Assembly (NCBI GenBank): GCA_025352265.1
Contig: JANXTS010000054.1
Location: 1 to 63,657 of the forward strand
DNA: 63,657 nt
From: Variovorax sp.
GTDB taxonomy: Bacteria; Pseudomonadota; Gammaproteobacteria; Burkholderiales; Burkholderiaceae_C
Direction: 5' to 3'
Within the stretch, counting starts at the first letter, position 1, and each line of letters opens with the position of its first letter. Below are positions 37,697 through 47,771 of the stretch, piece by piece. The notes beneath the pieces are model-generated. The model worked only from the letters and a program-made list of their open reading frames with translations, was not told where the DNA came from and did not search any database. Position numbers and translations under genes: made by a program.

Positions 37697-37739
37697 CCCG
37701 CTTGGCCTCTCCACGAGGGCGACCAGGCGGGATTTTCTT
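37697..37739 (+). terminator. Intercistronic terminator/attenuator between ugpB and ugpA
   Basis: CCCGCTTGG (37697-37705) pairs with CCAGGCGGG (37723-37731) with one G-U pair, and CCTC (37706-37709) pairs with GAGG (37715-37718) inside. ATTTTCTT follows directly. Stem plus T run is the pattern of a Rho-independent terminator, placed 48 bases after the ugpB stop and 12 bases before the ugpA ATG. Partial termination would give more binding protein than permease. Confidence 0.7.
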
Positions 37740-37750
37740 ATAAGGGACAC

Positions 37751-38632
37751 ATGGAAAAACGCGTCGTATTCAAATCGAGCTGGCTGCCCTGGCTCCTGAT
37801 CACCCCGCAGATGGCGGTGATCCTCGTGTTTTTCTTCTGGCCAGCAGCACAGGCCATCCTGCAGTCGCTGCAACAGCAAGACGCGTTCGGCACCTCGGTC
37901 GACTTTGTCGGCCTCGACAACTTCAAGCAGTTGATCGACGACCCGTCCTACCTCGAATCGTTCAAGACCACCGCGTTGTTCTCAGTGCTGGTCGCTGGCA
38001 TCGGCATCAGCCTGTCGTTGATGCTCGCGGTGTTCGCAGACCGCATCCTGTCCGGTGGCATGTTCTACAAGACCATGTTGATCCTGCCCTATGCCGTCGC
38101 ACCGGCCGTGGCCGCCGTGCTCTGGGTCTTCATGTTTTCGCCCTCTCTTGGCGTGGTGTCGTACGCGCTCGGCAAGGTTGGCATCGACTGGAACCACTTG
38201 CTCAACTCGACGCACGCCATGACATTGATCGTGATGGCTGCCGTGTGGAAGCAGATCTCCTACAACTTCCTGTTCTTCCTGGCGGGCCTGCAGTCGATCC
38301 CGAAGTCGCTCATCGAAGCCGCCGCCATCGATGGCGCGCGCCCATGGCGCCGTTTCTGGACAGTGCAGTTCCCGCTGCTGACCCCCACCACCTTCTTCCT
38401 GTTGGTCATCAACGTGGTCTACGCGTTCTTCGACACCTTCGCGATCGTGGATGCGGCCACGCAAGGCGGCCCGGGGAAAGACACCACCATCCTGGTCTAC
38501 AAGGTCTATCACGATGGCTTCAAGGCCATGGACCTCGGCGGCTCGGCCGCACAGTCCGTGGTGCTGATGTTCATCGTGGTGTTGCTGACCGTGGTGCAGT
38601 TCCGCTACGTCGAAAAGAAAGTGAACTACTAA
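37751..38632 (+). CDS. ugpA: sn-Glycerol-3-phosphate ABC transporter permease UgpA
   Basis: A 293-residue permease with about six membrane segments; the first is WLPWLLITPQMAVILVFFF. The ATPase-contact loop reads LIEAAAIDGARPWRRFWTV, and the start of the family core (DSFWQSL-like QAILQSLQQQDAFGT) is present. With UgpE it forms the membrane channel. It is preceded by the hairpin at 37697-37739 and a TAAGGGA ribosome site; it ends one base before ugpE. Confidence 0.94.
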   Translation: MEKRVVFKSSWLPWLLITPQMAVILVFFFWPAAQAILQSLQQQDAFGTSVDFVGLDNFKQLIDDPSYLESFKTTALFSVLVAGIGISLSLMLAVFADRILSGGMFYKTMLILPYAVAPAVAAVLWVFMFSPSLGVVSYALGKVGIDWNHLLNSTHAMTLIVMAAVWKQISYNFLFFLAGLQSIPKSLIEAAAIDGARPWRRFWTVQFPLLTPTTFFLLVINVVYAFFDTFAIVDAATQGGPGKDTTILVYKVYHDGFKAMDLGGSAAQSVVLMFIVVLLTVVQFRYVEKKVNY

Positions 38633-38633
38633 C

Positions 38634-39485
38634 ATGGTCGAAAAACGCGGAACCCATGGCGTACTCGCCCATGTGGTGATGGTGCTGGGCGTCTTCATCG
38701 TCGCCTTCCCTCTCTACCTCGCCTTCGTCGCGTCCACCCACACGGCACAGGAAATCGTCCAGGCGCCCATGCCCTTGCTGCCCGGCAGCAATTTCTGGGC
38801 AAGCTACAAAGCTGCGCTGTTCGGCAGTGATACCGCTGTCGGTTCGAACGCACCGGTCGCCCACATGATGTGGGTGAGCTTCGTGACAGCCATGGTGATT
38901 GCCATTGGCAAAATTTCGATCTCTTTGCTGTCGGCCTTTGCGATCGTCTACTTCAAGTTCCCGTTTCGCAAGACCGTGTTCTGGATGATCTTCGTGACGC
39001 TGATGCTGCCGGTCGAGGTGCGCATCCTGCCGACGTACAAGGTGCTGTCGGACCTGAACCTCTTAAACACCTACGCGGGCCTCACGGTGCCGCTGATCGC
39101 ATCGGCCACGGCAACCTTCCTCTTCCGGCAATTTTTCATGACGGTGCCGGATGAACTCACCGAGGCGTCGCGCATGGACGGCGCGAGCCCCATGCGATTC
39201 TTTTTCGACGTGCTGTTGCCGCTGTCCAAGACGTCGATTGCGGCGCTCTTCGTGATCCAGTTCATTTACGGCTGGAACCAGTACCTCTGGCCGCTGCTGG
39301 CGACCACCAACGAGGACATGTACCCGGTGGTGATCGGCATCAAACGCATGATGGCCGGCGGCGACGGGCAGCAGGAATGGAACGTCATCATGGCCACCGC
39401 CATCCTCGCCATGCTGCCGCCCGCGCTGGTCGTCGTCCTCATGCAGAAATGGTTCGTCAAGGGCCTTGTAGATACCGAGAAATAA
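38634..39485 (+). CDS. ugpE: sn-Glycerol-3-phosphate ABC transporter permease UgpE
   Basis: A 283-residue permease, partner of UgpA. Membrane segments include [19 protein letters not shown] and [19 protein letters not shown]. The EAA loop reads [20 protein letters not shown], and [13 protein letters not shown] is a UgpE hallmark. The gene starts one base after the ugpA stop and ends four bases before ugpC. Confidence 0.94.
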   Translation: MVEKRGTHGVLAHVVMVLGVFIVAFPLYLAFVASTHTAQEIVQAPMPLLPGSNFWASYKAALFGSDTAVGSNAPVAHMMWVSFVTAMVIAIGKISISLLSAFAIVYFKFPFRKTVFWMIFVTLMLPVEVRILPTYKVLSDLNLLNTYAGLTVPLIASATATFLFRQFFMTVPDELTEASRMDGASPMRFFFDVLLPLSKTSIAALFVIQFIYGWNQYLWPLLATTNEDMYPVVIGIKRMMAGGDGQQEWNVIMATAILAMLPPALVVVLMQKWFVKGLVDTEK

Positions 39486-39489
39486 CAAA

Positions 39490-40497
39490 ATGGCTGCTCT
39501 TTCCCTTCGCAACGTCATCAAGCGCTACGGCATCGGGCCGAAGGCGAATCAGGTTATCCACGGCGTGAGCGCCGAGATTGCCGACCATGAATTCGTCGTC
39601 ATCGTCGGGCCTTCGGGTTGCGGCAAATCGACGCTGCTACGCATGGTCGCGGGTCTCGAAGAGGTTTCGGCGGGGGAAGTCCGCATCGGCGGGCGCGTGG
39701 TCAACGACCTCGAACCGTCGGAGCGCGACATCGCAATGGTGTTCCAAAACTATGCGCTCTATCCGCACATGAGCGTGTTCGACAACATGGCCTACGGCCT
39801 GAAGATCGCCAAGGTGCCGGCGCCCGAGATCAAGACGCGCGTGGACAAGGCCGCGAAAATTCTCGAACTTGACGGACTGCTGCAACGCAAGCCGCGCGAG
39901 CTCTCCGGAGGCCAGCGGCAGCGCGTGGCGATGGGGCGCGCCATCGTGCGGCAGCCGCAGGTGTTTTTGTTCGACGAACCGCTCTCCAACCTCGATGCAA
40001 AGCTGCGTGCTCAAACGCGTCTCGAAATCCAGAAGCTGCACCGCGAGCTCGGCATCACATCACTCTTCGTCACACACGATCAGGTCGAGGCGATGACGCT
40101 GGCGCAACGGATCATCGTGATGAACGGTGGCGTGATGGACCAGTTCGCAACGCCAGAAGAGGTCTACAACCGCCCTGCCACCACCTTTGTCGCAAGCTTC
40201 ATCGGCTCGCCTCCGATGAACCTGCTGCGACATGCGCCGGGCGTCAGGACGGGCCACATCCTCGGCATCCGGCCTGAGCACATGAAGCTCGACGAAAACG
40301 GATGGTCGGTGCAGGTAGAACAGGTCGAATTGCTGGGCGCCGAGCGCCTGGTGTACGGCCGCATCGGCGAAGAGCAGATCATCATGCGCACCGACGAAGG
40401 CGATCATCCGCCGGTCGCGGGCGACACGGTAAAGATCGCGGCGCGGCAGGACAAGCTGCACTGGTTCGATGCCGGTTCCGGGAAGCGCGCAGATTGA
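39490..40497 (+). CDS. ugpC: sn-Glycerol-3-phosphate ABC transporter ATP-binding protein
   Basis: A 335-residue ATPase of the MalK/UgpC type. Walker [10 protein letters not shown] is at residues 40-48, the signature is [19 protein letters not shown], Walker B is [12 protein letters not shown], and the H-loop is [11 protein letters not shown]. The C-terminal TOBE/regulatory region (from about 235) is shorter than in E. coli UgpC (356 residues). The stop overlaps the ugpQ start as TTGA. Confidence 0.94.
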   Translation: MAALSLRNVIKRYGIGPKANQVIHGVSAEIADHEFVVIVGPSGCGKSTLLRMVAGLEEVSAGEVRIGGRVVNDLEPSERDIAMVFQNYALYPHMSVFDNMAYGLKIAKVPAPEIKTRVDKAAKILELDGLLQRKPRELSGGQRQRVAMGRAIVRQPQVFLFDEPLSNLDAKLRAQTRLEIQKLHRELGITSLFVTHDQVEAMTLAQRIIVMNGGVMDQFATPEEVYNRPATTFVASFIGSPPMNLLRHAPGVRTGHILGIRPEHMKLDENGWSVQVEQVELLGAERLVYGRIGEEQIIMRTDEGDHPPVAGDTVKIAARQDKLHWFDAGSGKRAD

Positions 40498-41240
40498 AGC
40501 AGTGGCCGTATCCGCATTGGGTCGCGCACCGCGGTGCCGGCAAGCTCGCGCCTGAAAACACGCTTGCCGCATTCCGGCTCGGTGCTGCGCACGGCTATCG
40601 CATGTTCGAGTGCGATGCCAAGCTGAGCGCCGACGGCGTGCCCTTCTTGATGCACGACGCCACGCTGGAGCGCACCACCAGCGGTCAGGGCATCGGCGGC
40701 CATTTGCCGTGGAGCGATCTGGCGCTGCTCGACGCTGGCAGCTGGCATTCGCGCACCTTTGCCGGCGAGCCGCTCGCCACTTTGGAAGGCGCCGCCCGGT
40801 TCTGCCTGGCCAACGACTACCGCCTCAACATCGAGATCAAGCCGACGCCCGGCAGCGAACGCGAGACGGGCCAAGTCGTGGCATGGCATGCCGCGCGGCT
40901 GTGGCAAGACGCCGCGATACCGCCGCTGCTCACCTCTTTTCAGGTCGAAGCGCTCGAAAGCGCAGCGGCCACTCAGCCAGATCTGCCACGTGGCTTGCTG
41001 CTCGACACCATGAGCGAGGGCTGGCTCGAAACGGCACGTCGCCTCGGCTGCGTCGCCATCGTCTGCAACCACGCGTTGTGGAGCGCCGCGACTGTTGCAA
41101 AAGCCAGGGCGGCAGGTATGCGCACCCTGAGCTACACCGTCAACGACGATTGGGCTGCGCAACGCCTGTTGGCGCTGGGCACCGACGGCATCATTACCGA
41201 TCGCATCGATTTGTTCAGTCCAGCATCGCGACCGGAGTGA
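40494..41240 (+). CDS. ugpQ: Glycerophosphodiester phosphodiesterase
   Basis: A 248-residue enzyme releasing glycerol-3-phosphate from glycerophosphodiesters, feeding the Ugp pathway. The GDPD signature is [18 protein letters not shown], followed by [19 protein letters not shown] (metal ligands Glu and Asp, catalytic His), IEIKPTPG and [19 protein letters not shown]. No signal peptide is visible, so it is cytoplasmic. No ATG or GTG lies between the ugpC stop and the first motif; TTG 40494, overlapping the ugpC TGA, is the likely start, with GGGAAG upstream. Confidence 0.9.
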   Translation: MKQWPYPHWVAHRGAGKLAPENTLAAFRLGAAHGYRMFECDAKLSADGVPFLMHDATLERTTSGQGIGGHLPWSDLALLDAGSWHSRTFAGEPLATLEGAARFCLANDYRLNIEIKPTPGSERETGQVVAWHAARLWQDAAIPPLLTSFQVEALESAAATQPDLPRGLLLDTMSEGWLETARRLGCVAIVCNHALWSAATVAKARAAGMRTLSYTVNDDWAAQRLLALGTDGIITDRIDLFSPASRPE

Positions 41241-41283
41241 ACCCGGCAGGCCGCCCGACGGGCGTCGCTGTGTAATAGGGTCA

Positions 41284-43710
41284 ATGATCAGCACCAAGAC
41301 CTGGATCTCTCGCCTCACGACACTCTTGCTCGTGGTCGTGCTGTGCGCCGGTGTCCACGCCCAGGACAACGGCACTTCCGCTGCGCCCGCCGTCCTCGAA
41401 CCGAGCGTAGCCCAACTGCGAGCACAGCTCGACGAGCTACCCGCCAAGCTGGACAACGCCAAAGATGTCCGGGTGCGCTTGGAGCAGATCAACGACATCG
41501 GTCAGCAGGGCGAGGCTTTCGTGGCATCGCATGCGGGGCAACTCGCCGACATCAACGCCCGACTTGGCGAGCTCGGCAACACGCCGGCCGCAGGCGCGAC
41601 CGAAGACCCTGACATCACACGCCAGCGCGCCACGCTGACCAAGGAGCGCAACGGGCTCGATGCCGATATCCGGCTGGCTAAGCTGCTCATCATCGACGCG
41701 CAGCAGCGCGGCAGCGACTTGCTGGCGCAGCGCCGCTCGTTGTTCGAGGCACAGCTAACGGAGCGTGCCGCTTCGCCGCTCGGCAGCGATTTCTGGAGCG
41801 ACCTGCACGACGCGTGGCCCGACGACACCGCGCGCATCGGCAAACTGGTCGAAGCGGTCAAGGGCGGCTTTACCGTGGCCAGCCAGCCACCGCACCGCAA
41901 TGCGGTGGTTTCGGTTCTGCTTGCGGCGCTGCTGATCGCCACGCTCGGCAACTGGGCCGCCGAGAAAGCTCTGGCACAACTGGCGGCGCGCATTCTGCCG
42001 GCAGGCCGACTGCGGCGCTCGCTTCTGGTGATCGCCATCGTGACCACCAACGTGTTGCTCGTCGCCGTCGCCGGGCACTGGGCGTTCTACATGCTCGATC
42101 AGCGTGGCATGTGGCCACAACAGTCCCGCACGGCGGTGCGGGGCGTCGTGCAGTCGCTGGTATTCATCGCATTTGTAATCGGCTTGGGGCGAGCGCTGTT
42201 GTCGGCCGGTCGACCGTCGTGGCGCCTACCGCCGATGTCGGAAGCGGCGGCCACGCGTCTCGCACCGCTTCCGTGGTTCGTCGCGGTGGTGGCTGCGCTG
42301 GTCTGGACACCGGCGCGCATCAACGCGGTGGTCGACGCGAGCTTTGCAGCGGTCGTCGCCACACATGTATTCACCGCGCTCGGGCTCACCGCGCTGACCG
42401 GCATCGTGCTGCATCGCGTCAGGCCCTTGACAGCCGAAGCCGACCCGGACACCGGCAAACCCGCCGAACGTCCGATGTGGGTCGGCTTGTTGCTCGCTGT
42501 CATCGCCGTATTGACCGTCGCAATCTGGGTGCTTGTCGCACTCGGGTATGTCGCGCTGGCGAGCTTCCTCGCCACGCAGCTGGCTTGGGCCGGCATCGTC
42601 GCGATGGCCTTCTATGTGCTCTTCAAGTTCGTCGACGACCTGTTCATGGCCGTCGTCGCATCGAAGAGCGACTTCGGTCAACGACTGCAAAAGGCCTTCG
42701 ACCTGCAACCGCAAACGCTCGACCAGGCTGCAGTGGCGCTGTCCGGACTGGGCCGCGTCGCCCTCTTTTTCTACATGCTGGTTTCGTTGATCACGCCGCT
42801 GGGCACCAGCCCGGCAGAGGTGTTCCAGCGCACCGGCACTTACGGCAACGGACTGAAGGTAGGCGAGTTCCAGTTGGTGCCCGGCGCGATCGTCAGCGCC
42901 ATCACTGCGCTGTTGATCGGCTTCGTACTGTTGCGCGTGTTCAAGCGCTGGCTCGAAAACAGCTACCTGCCGGAGACCAGCCTCGAGGTCGGCATGCGCA
43001 GCTCGATCACGACACTGCTCGGCTACGTCGGCACGATCGTGGTGGTCGCTCTCGCGTTGTCGGCGCTGGGCATCGGGGTGAATCGCATCGCCTGGGTCGC
43101 GAGCGCGCTGTCGGTCGGCATCGGCTTTGGGCTGCAGGCGATCGTGCAGAACTTCATTTCCGGCTTGATTCTGCTGGCGGAACGGCCAGTCAAGGTGGGT
43201 GATTGGGTGGTGCTGGGCACCGCCGAAGGCGACGTGAGGCGCATCAATGTGCGTGCTACGGAGATCCAGTTGGGTGATCGATCGACCTTGATCGTGCCCA
43301 ACTCGGAGTTCATCACCAAGACGGTCCGCAACATGACGCTGGCGAACGCCGAAGGCCGCGTGCTGATTCGCCTGCCGATGCCGCTGACGACCGACGCGCA
43401 CCGGGCGCGCGACGTGATGCTGTCGGCCTGCAGTGCGCATCCGGGCGTACTTCCGACCCCGGAACCATCGCTCATGCTGGATGGCATCGAAAGCGGATTC
43501 CTGATTTTTCAGCTGATCGCGTATGTGCAGAATCCGCGACTAGTGGGTGGCGTGCGCAGCGATCTGCTCTTCACGATTCTGGATGAACTGAACAAGGCGC
43601 AGTTGCCGCTGGCGGCCTATGCCGCGGCGCCGATGCCTATGGCTGCGCCCGCATCGGCGCCGCAATCTGCGGAAGTGCCCGGACCCGATCCGGGCCCGCG
43701 TCCCGCGTGA
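41284..43710 (+). CDS. Large MscS-family mechanosensitive channel with DUF3772 domain
   Basis: An 808-residue membrane protein. A signal peptide (LTTLLLVVVLCAGVHAQ) leads to a periplasmic coiled-coil region of the DUF3772 type (VAQLRAQLDELPAKLDNAKD, TLTKERNGLDADIRLAKLLI). Next come about nine to eleven membrane segments and a C-terminal MscS core: VGIGFGLQAIVQNFISGLIL is the pore helix, followed by the beta domain RPVKVGDWVVLGTAEGDV. It would open under membrane tension during osmotic downshock. The tail is Ala/Pro-rich. It stands alone after ugpQ and converges on a small membrane-protein gene. Confidence 0.9.
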   Translation: MISTKTWISRLTTLLLVVVLCAGVHAQDNGTSAAPAVLEPSVAQLRAQLDELPAKLDNAKDVRVRLEQINDIGQQGEAFVASHAGQLADINARLGELGNTPAAGATEDPDITRQRATLTKERNGLDADIRLAKLLIIDAQQRGSDLLAQRRSLFEAQLTERAASPLGSDFWSDLHDAWPDDTARIGKLVEAVKGGFTVASQPPHRNAVVSVLLAALLIATLGNWAAEKALAQLAARILPAGRLRRSLLVIAIVTTNVLLVAVAGHWAFYMLDQRGMWPQQSRTAVRGVVQSLVFIAFVIGLGRALLSAGRPSWRLPPMSEAAATRLAPLPWFVAVVAALVWTPARINAVVDASFAAVVATHVFTALGLTALTGIVLHRVRPLTAEADPDTGKPAERPMWVGLLLAVIAVLTVAIWVLVALGYVALASFLATQLAWAGIVAMAFYVLFKFVDDLFMAVVASKSDFGQRLQKAFDLQPQTLDQAAVALSGLGRVALFFYMLVSLITPLGTSPAEVFQRTGTYGNGLKVGEFQLVPGAIVSAITALLIGFVLLRVFKRWLENSYLPETSLEVGMRSSITTLLGYVGTIVVVALALSALGIGVNRIAWVASALSVGIGFGLQAIVQNFISGLILLAERPVKVGDWVVLGTAEGDVRRINVRATEIQLGDRSTLIVPNSEFITKTVRNMTLANAEGRVLIRLPMPLTTDAHRARDVMLSACSAHPGVLPTPEPSLMLDGIESGFLIFQLIAYVQNPRLVGGVRSDLLFTILDELNKAQLPLAAYAAAPMPMAAPASAPQSAEVPGPDPGPRPA

Positions 43711-43724
43711 CCCGCCGGTCCTGT

Positions 43725-44015
43725 TTACCGCCGCGTAGCGCCGGCCAGCAGCCATTGCCCGGTGCCGCAAACGAGCACCAACACGGCGTAGGTCCACATC
43801 ACTCCGTCGCGGCCGTAGATGACCAGACCTGCCACCAGCACCACCACGCCCGCCACGAAGTTGATGCCTGTCTGCGTCCAGAACCGCCGCGCTCCCGTTC
43901 GTCGCTTCGTCAGGAGACGGGTCGTCAACCCCAGCACCAGCGCCATGAAAAAGGCCGGCGCCACGAAGTTGATGAGGGAATCAAGAAGCTGAAATAGAGA
44001 CACTGAAGAAATCAA
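43725..44015 (-). CDS. Small membrane protein of unknown function
   Basis: Up to 96 residues with three hydrophobic stretches (LLDSLINFVAPAFFMALVLG, INFVAGVVVLVAGLVIYG, MWTYAVLVLVCGTGQWLLAG) separated by a basic loop (TRLLTKRRTGARRF). I do not recognise the family. The longest frame begins with TTG 44015; a GTG at 44003 is an alternative, and neither has a clear ribosome site. It converges on the MscS gene with a 14-base gap and is divergent from hemA. Confidence 0.65.
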   Translation of the reverse strand: MISSVSLFQLLDSLINFVAPAFFMALVLGLTTRLLTKRRTGARRFWTQTGINFVAGVVVLVAGLVIYGRDGVMWTYAVLVLVCGTGQWLLAGATRR

Positions 44016-44094
44016 AACAGAGCGGGGCGTCGTAGGCTAAAACGCCGATAGTTTCGGCCATATCGAGACCGCCCACCCTGGGCGCCATAGATTT

Positions 44095-44100
44095 TATAAT
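44095..44100 (+). promoter_or_regulatory. -10 element directly in front of hemA
   Basis: A perfect TATAAT ending only eight bases before the hemA ATG (44109). Transcription from it would begin at or within two bases of the start codon, giving a nearly leaderless mRNA. No good -35 hexamer is seen at the usual spacing, so activity is uncertain. Confidence 0.45.
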
Positions 44101-44108
44101 CAGTAGGT

Positions 44109-45383
44109 ATGTCAGTCTGGGCTCTTGGCTTGAACCACACGACCGCGCCGCTAGATTTGCGCGGTCGTTTCGCGTTCGCGCTCGATCAGTTGGCCCCGAC
44201 GTTGCAGAGCCTGCGCAGCTCTTTCCCTGTAGGTCGTCATCCGCAAATAGAAGCCGCGATCCTTTCGACCTGCAACCGCACCGAAATCTATTGCGCGGCC
44301 GCTGACGACATAGCACTCGATCACACCATGGGCTGGCTGGCCCAGAGCGGTGGCGTGGCGCCAGCCCTTCTCCGCTCTCACGCCTACACCCTGCGCAATG
44401 ACGATGTTGCGCGCCACGCGTTCCGCGTCGCCAGCGGGCTCGATTCGATGGTGCTCGGTGAGGCGCAAATCCTCGGGCAGATGAAAGACGCGGTGCGCGC
44501 CGCCGAGACGGCTGGTGCGCTTGGCAGCACGCTCAATCAGCTCTTCCAGCGCTCTTTCGCGGTCGCGAAAGAAGTGCGCACTGCCACCGAGATCGGCGCG
44601 CATTCGATCAGCATGGCGGCCGCCGCGGTGCGCCTCGCCGGCCAGTTGTTCGAAGACCTGAAGCAAACGCGGATGCTGTTCGTCGGCGCGGGCGAAATGA
44701 TCGATCTGGCGGTGACGCATTTCGCGGCGAAAGAGCCCAAGTCGATCACTATTGCCAACCGCACGCAGGAGCGCGGCGAAGTGCTCGCCGCGCGCTTCGG
44801 CGCCGAATCCATGCGCCTGGCCGACTTGCCGACCCGGCTCGCTGAGTTCGACATCGTGGTGAGTTGCACTGCCAGCACGTTGCCGCTGATCGGCCTCGGC
44901 GCGGTCGAGCGCGCGCTCAAGACACGCAAGCGCCGCCCGATGTTCATGGTCGACCTGGCCGTGCCGCGCGACATCGAGCCTGAAGTGAAGGCGCTCGAAG
45001 ACGTCTACCTCTACACGGTGGACGATCTCGCGCAGGTGGTTCAGCAAGGCCATGCCAATCGCCAGGCCGCGGTGGCGCAGGCCGAAGTGATCATCGACGC
45101 CGGTGTACAGAGCTTCATGCAGTGGCTGGACCAGCGCGGCACGGTACCGCTGATTCAACAGCTCAATGCACAGAGTGATGAATGGCGTGCAGCGGAGATG
45201 GCACGTGCCCGCAAGATGCTGGCAAGAGGCGAGCCGGTTGAAGCGGTGCTCGAAGCCATGGCGCGCGGACTCACGCAGAAGATGTTGCACGGAGCGATGA
45301 CCGAGCTGCACGCCGGCGACATCGCAGCGCGCGAACAAACGGCGCAGACCATCTCGCGCCTGTTCCTGCGCAAAGAGCGTTAG
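44109..45383 (+). CDS. hemA: Glutamyl-tRNA reductase
   Basis: A 424-residue enzyme reducing glutamyl-tRNA to glutamate-1-semialdehyde, the first committed step of haem synthesis in this C5 pathway. The catalytic Cys55 is in [23 protein letters not shown] is conserved, and the NADPH domain has [17 protein letters not shown]. The C-terminal dimerisation helix follows [17 protein letters not shown]. It heads hemA-prfA-prmC, the same order as in E. coli. The start codon lies almost on a TATAAT element. Confidence 0.96.
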   Translation: MSVWALGLNHTTAPLDLRGRFAFALDQLAPTLQSLRSSFPVGRHPQIEAAILSTCNRTEIYCAAADDIALDHTMGWLAQSGGVAPALLRSHAYTLRNDDVARHAFRVASGLDSMVLGEAQILGQMKDAVRAAETAGALGSTLNQLFQRSFAVAKEVRTATEIGAHSISMAAAAVRLAGQLFEDLKQTRMLFVGAGEMIDLAVTHFAAKEPKSITIANRTQERGEVLAARFGAESMRLADLPTRLAEFDIVVSCTASTLPLIGLGAVERALKTRKRRPMFMVDLAVPRDIEPEVKALEDVYLYTVDDLAQVVQQGHANRQAAVAQAEVIIDAGVQSFMQWLDQRGTVPLIQQLNAQSDEWRAAEMARARKMLARGEPVEAVLEAMARGLTQKMLHGAMTELHAGDIAAREQTAQTISRLFLRKER

Positions 45384-45498
45384 CGACGCTGGTCGGTGGG
45401 CCGATGGCCCGTTCAGCGGTATGCACACTTGTCGAGTGCAGCCGCATCAATCGCCGATTGCGACACACCCTTTCCCTCTTGCCTTTGGTTCGTCTACC

Positions 45499-46587
45499 GT
45501 GAAATCATTCTTGCGCCACCAACTCGAGCGTTACGCACAACGTTTGGAAGAGCTCGACTTCCTGCTGTCGCGCGAAGACATCATGAGCGACATGGCGCAA
45601 TACCGCACGATCTCGCGCGAGCACGCTGAAGTCACGCAAATCGCCGGCCGCTATGCGCGCTATGTGCGCCGGGAGGCCGACATCGCCGGTGCGCGCGAAA
45701 TGCTCGTGGACCCTGAAATGGCCGACATGGCACGCGACGAAATCGCTGGCGCCATGGCCGATCTGACCCAGCTTGAAGAAGAACTCCAACGCCTGCTCCT
45801 ACCCAAAGATCCAGACGATTCGCGCAATGCCTTTCTCGAGATTCGTGCTGGCGCCGGCGGTGATGAATCCGCGCTGTTCGCCGCCGACCTGCTTCGCATG
45901 TACACCCGCTACGCCGAACGCGCGGGCTGGCGCTGCGAGATCGTCAGCGAAAGCCAGAGCGAACTGGGCGGCTACAAGGAAGTGGTCGTGCGCGTGGTCG
46001 GCATCGATGTGTTCGGGCAACTGCGCTTTGAATCGGGTGGCCACCGGGTGCAGCGGGTGCCGACGACCGAGACGCAAGGCCGCATCCACACCAGCGCCTG
46101 CACGGTCGCGGTGTTGGCCGAGCCGGACGAACAGGAGGCCATCAAGATCAACCCAGCCGACCTGCGCATCGACACCTACCGTGCCAGCGGCGCGGGCGGC
46201 CAGCACATCAACAAGACCGATTCGGCGGTGCGCATCACGCACCTTCCGACCGGCATCGTGGCCGAGTGCCAGGATGGCCGCAGCCAGCACGGCAACAAGG
46301 CGCAGGCCATGAAGGTGCTGACTGCCCGCATTCATGAAAAAGACCGCAGCGAACGCGCTGCAAAGGACGCGGCGGAGCGCAAGGGGCTGATCGGTACGGG
46401 TGACCGCAGCGACCGCATTCGCACATACAACTTTCCGCAGGGGCGCCTCACCGACCACCGTATCAACTTGACGCTCTACAAGCTGCTGACGATCATGGAA
46501 GGCGACCTGGGCGACGTGCTGGCTGCGTTGCAAACCGCGCGCGAAGCCGAGCAGTTGGCCGAACTCGAATCGAGCCTGCCGGCATGA
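45499..46587 (+). CDS. prfA: Peptide chain release factor 1
   Basis: A 362-residue RF1 that ends translation at UAA and UAG. The GGQ motif is at residues 233-235 ([15 protein letters not shown]), and the codon-reading PxT tripeptide is PTT in [17 protein letters not shown] start it at GTG 45499 ([12 protein letters not shown]), which gives the normal RF1 length; the frame is open 26 codons further upstream without family similarity. The glutamine of GGQ is the likely substrate of PrmC, encoded directly downstream. Confidence 0.95.
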   Translation: MKSFLRHQLERYAQRLEELDFLLSREDIMSDMAQYRTISREHAEVTQIAGRYARYVRREADIAGAREMLVDPEMADMARDEIAGAMADLTQLEEELQRLLLPKDPDDSRNAFLEIRAGAGGDESALFAADLLRMYTRYAERAGWRCEIVSESQSELGGYKEVVVRVVGIDVFGQLRFESGGHRVQRVPTTETQGRIHTSACTVAVLAEPDEQEAIKINPADLRIDTYRASGAGGQHINKTDSAVRITHLPTGIVAECQDGRSQHGNKAQAMKVLTARIHEKDRSERAAKDAAERKGLIGTGDRSDRIRTYNFPQGRLTDHRINLTLYKLLTIMEGDLGDVLAALQTAREAEQLAELESSLPA

Positions 46588-47411
46588 CGATCGCGCAGGC
46601 ATTGGCTGCGGCGCTGGCACTCGGCATCGACCGGCTCGATGCGCAGCTGCTCTTGCTCCACGCAATCGGGCGCCCGCTACACGACCGGGCCTGGTTACGG
46701 GCGCACGACACCGACGAACTTTCCGAATCGACGTGGCCGGCCTTCGCACGGCAGGTAGAGCGACGTGCGACCGGCGAGCCTCTGGCCTACCTCGTCGGCG
46801 AGAAGGAATTCCACGGGCTTACCTTGAAGATAGATGCCCGCGTATTGGTTCCGCGGCCTGACACTGAAACGCTGGTCGATTGGGCGCTGGAGCGGCTCAA
46901 CCTGTTGGCGTCACCCAAGGTACTCGACCTCGGCACCGGCAGCGGTGCTATCGCCCTGGCGCTGGCTCACGCGCGGCCCGATGCATTGGTGCGTGCGATC
47001 GATGCCAGCGCCGATGCATTGGCAGTGGCCGCAGCGAATGCCACGCGGCTGCGCTTGGCGGTGCAATTCACTCTGGCCGACTGGCTGGACGGCGCCGCGG
47101 TCAGTTACGACGTCATCGTCTCGAACCCGCCCTACATCGCGGTCGATGACCGCCATCTTGACGCTCTGCAGCACGAGCCCATTGCCGCCCTGGCCGCGGG
47201 CGCGGACGGCCTCGACGATCTGCGGCGCATCGTGTGCGACGCGCCGCCGCACCTGTCCGAAGGTGGATGGCTGCTGCTCGAACACGGCCACGATCAAGCC
47301 GCCGCCGTGCGGGCCTTGCTGGATGAGCGCGGCTTTGCCGAAGTGCAAAGCCGGAATGACCTCGCCGGCATCGCGCGTTGCTCCGGCGGGATTTGGCGCA
47401 CAGTGAAATAA
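46584..47411 (+). CDS. prmC: Release factor glutamine methyltransferase
   Basis: A 275-residue SAM-dependent N5-glutamine methyltransferase that modifies the GGQ glutamine of RF1 and RF2. The N-terminal helical domain ([17 protein letters not shown]) is followed by the SAM motif [16 protein letters not shown] and the catalytic [10 protein letters not shown] (near residue 180). The ATG overlaps the prfA stop by four bases, so enzyme and substrate are coupled. Confidence 0.95.
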   Translation: MTIAQALAAALALGIDRLDAQLLLLHAIGRPLHDRAWLRAHDTDELSESTWPAFARQVERRATGEPLAYLVGEKEFHGLTLKIDARVLVPRPDTETLVDWALERLNLLASPKVLDLGTGSGAIALALAHARPDALVRAIDASADALAVAAANATRLRLAVQFTLADWLDGAAVSYDVIVSNPPYIAVDDRHLDALQHEPIAALAAGADGLDDLRRIVCDAPPHLSEGGWLLLEHGHDQAAAVRALLDERGFAEVQSRNDLAGIARCSGGIWRTVK

Positions 47412-47444
47412 TCAGCCCAACTCGTATTCCATAAAGGAGCTCCC

Positions 47445-47771
47445 ATGTCCGACGCCCAGCAACGCATCGACGACCTCGTCAAGACCAACGAAATCGTGCT
47501 CTTCATGAAGGGCAACGCCAGCTTTCCGATGTGCGGCTTTTCCGGCCGAGCCATCCAAATTCTTAAGGCCGTGGGCGTCGACACCAAGTCGCTCAAGACC
47601 GTTAACGTGCTCGACGACCCAGAGGTTCGTCAGGGCATCAAGGAATACAGCAACTGGCCGACCATTCCGCAGCTCTACATCAAGGGCGAATTCGTCGGCG
47701 GTTCCGACATCTTGATGGAGATGTACGAGTCGGGTGAGCTGCAACAGGCGTTGAACGGCAGCGCGGCTTGA
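47445..47771 (+). CDS. grxD: Monothiol glutaredoxin (Fe-S carrier)
   Basis: A 108-residue Grx4-type protein. The active site CGFS has Cys30 ([14 protein letters not shown]), with the preceding FMKGNASFP, the [14 protein letters not shown] loop and [13 protein letters not shown]. Monothiol glutaredoxins bind a 2Fe-2S cluster with glutathione and pass it on. AAAGGAG lies before the ATG. It follows prmC by 33 bases; the next gene overlaps its stop as TTGA. Confidence 0.96.
   Translation: MSDAQQRIDDLVKTNEIVLFMKGNASFPMCGFSGRAIQILKAVGVDTKSLKTVNVLDDPEVRQGIKEYSNWPTIPQLYIKGEFVGGSDILMEMYESGELQQALNGSAA

Noticed and set aside
42226..43440. A 404-codon minus-strand frame opposite the MscS channel
   Set aside because: Antisense shadow; the translated sequence is His/Arg/Gln-rich with no domain.
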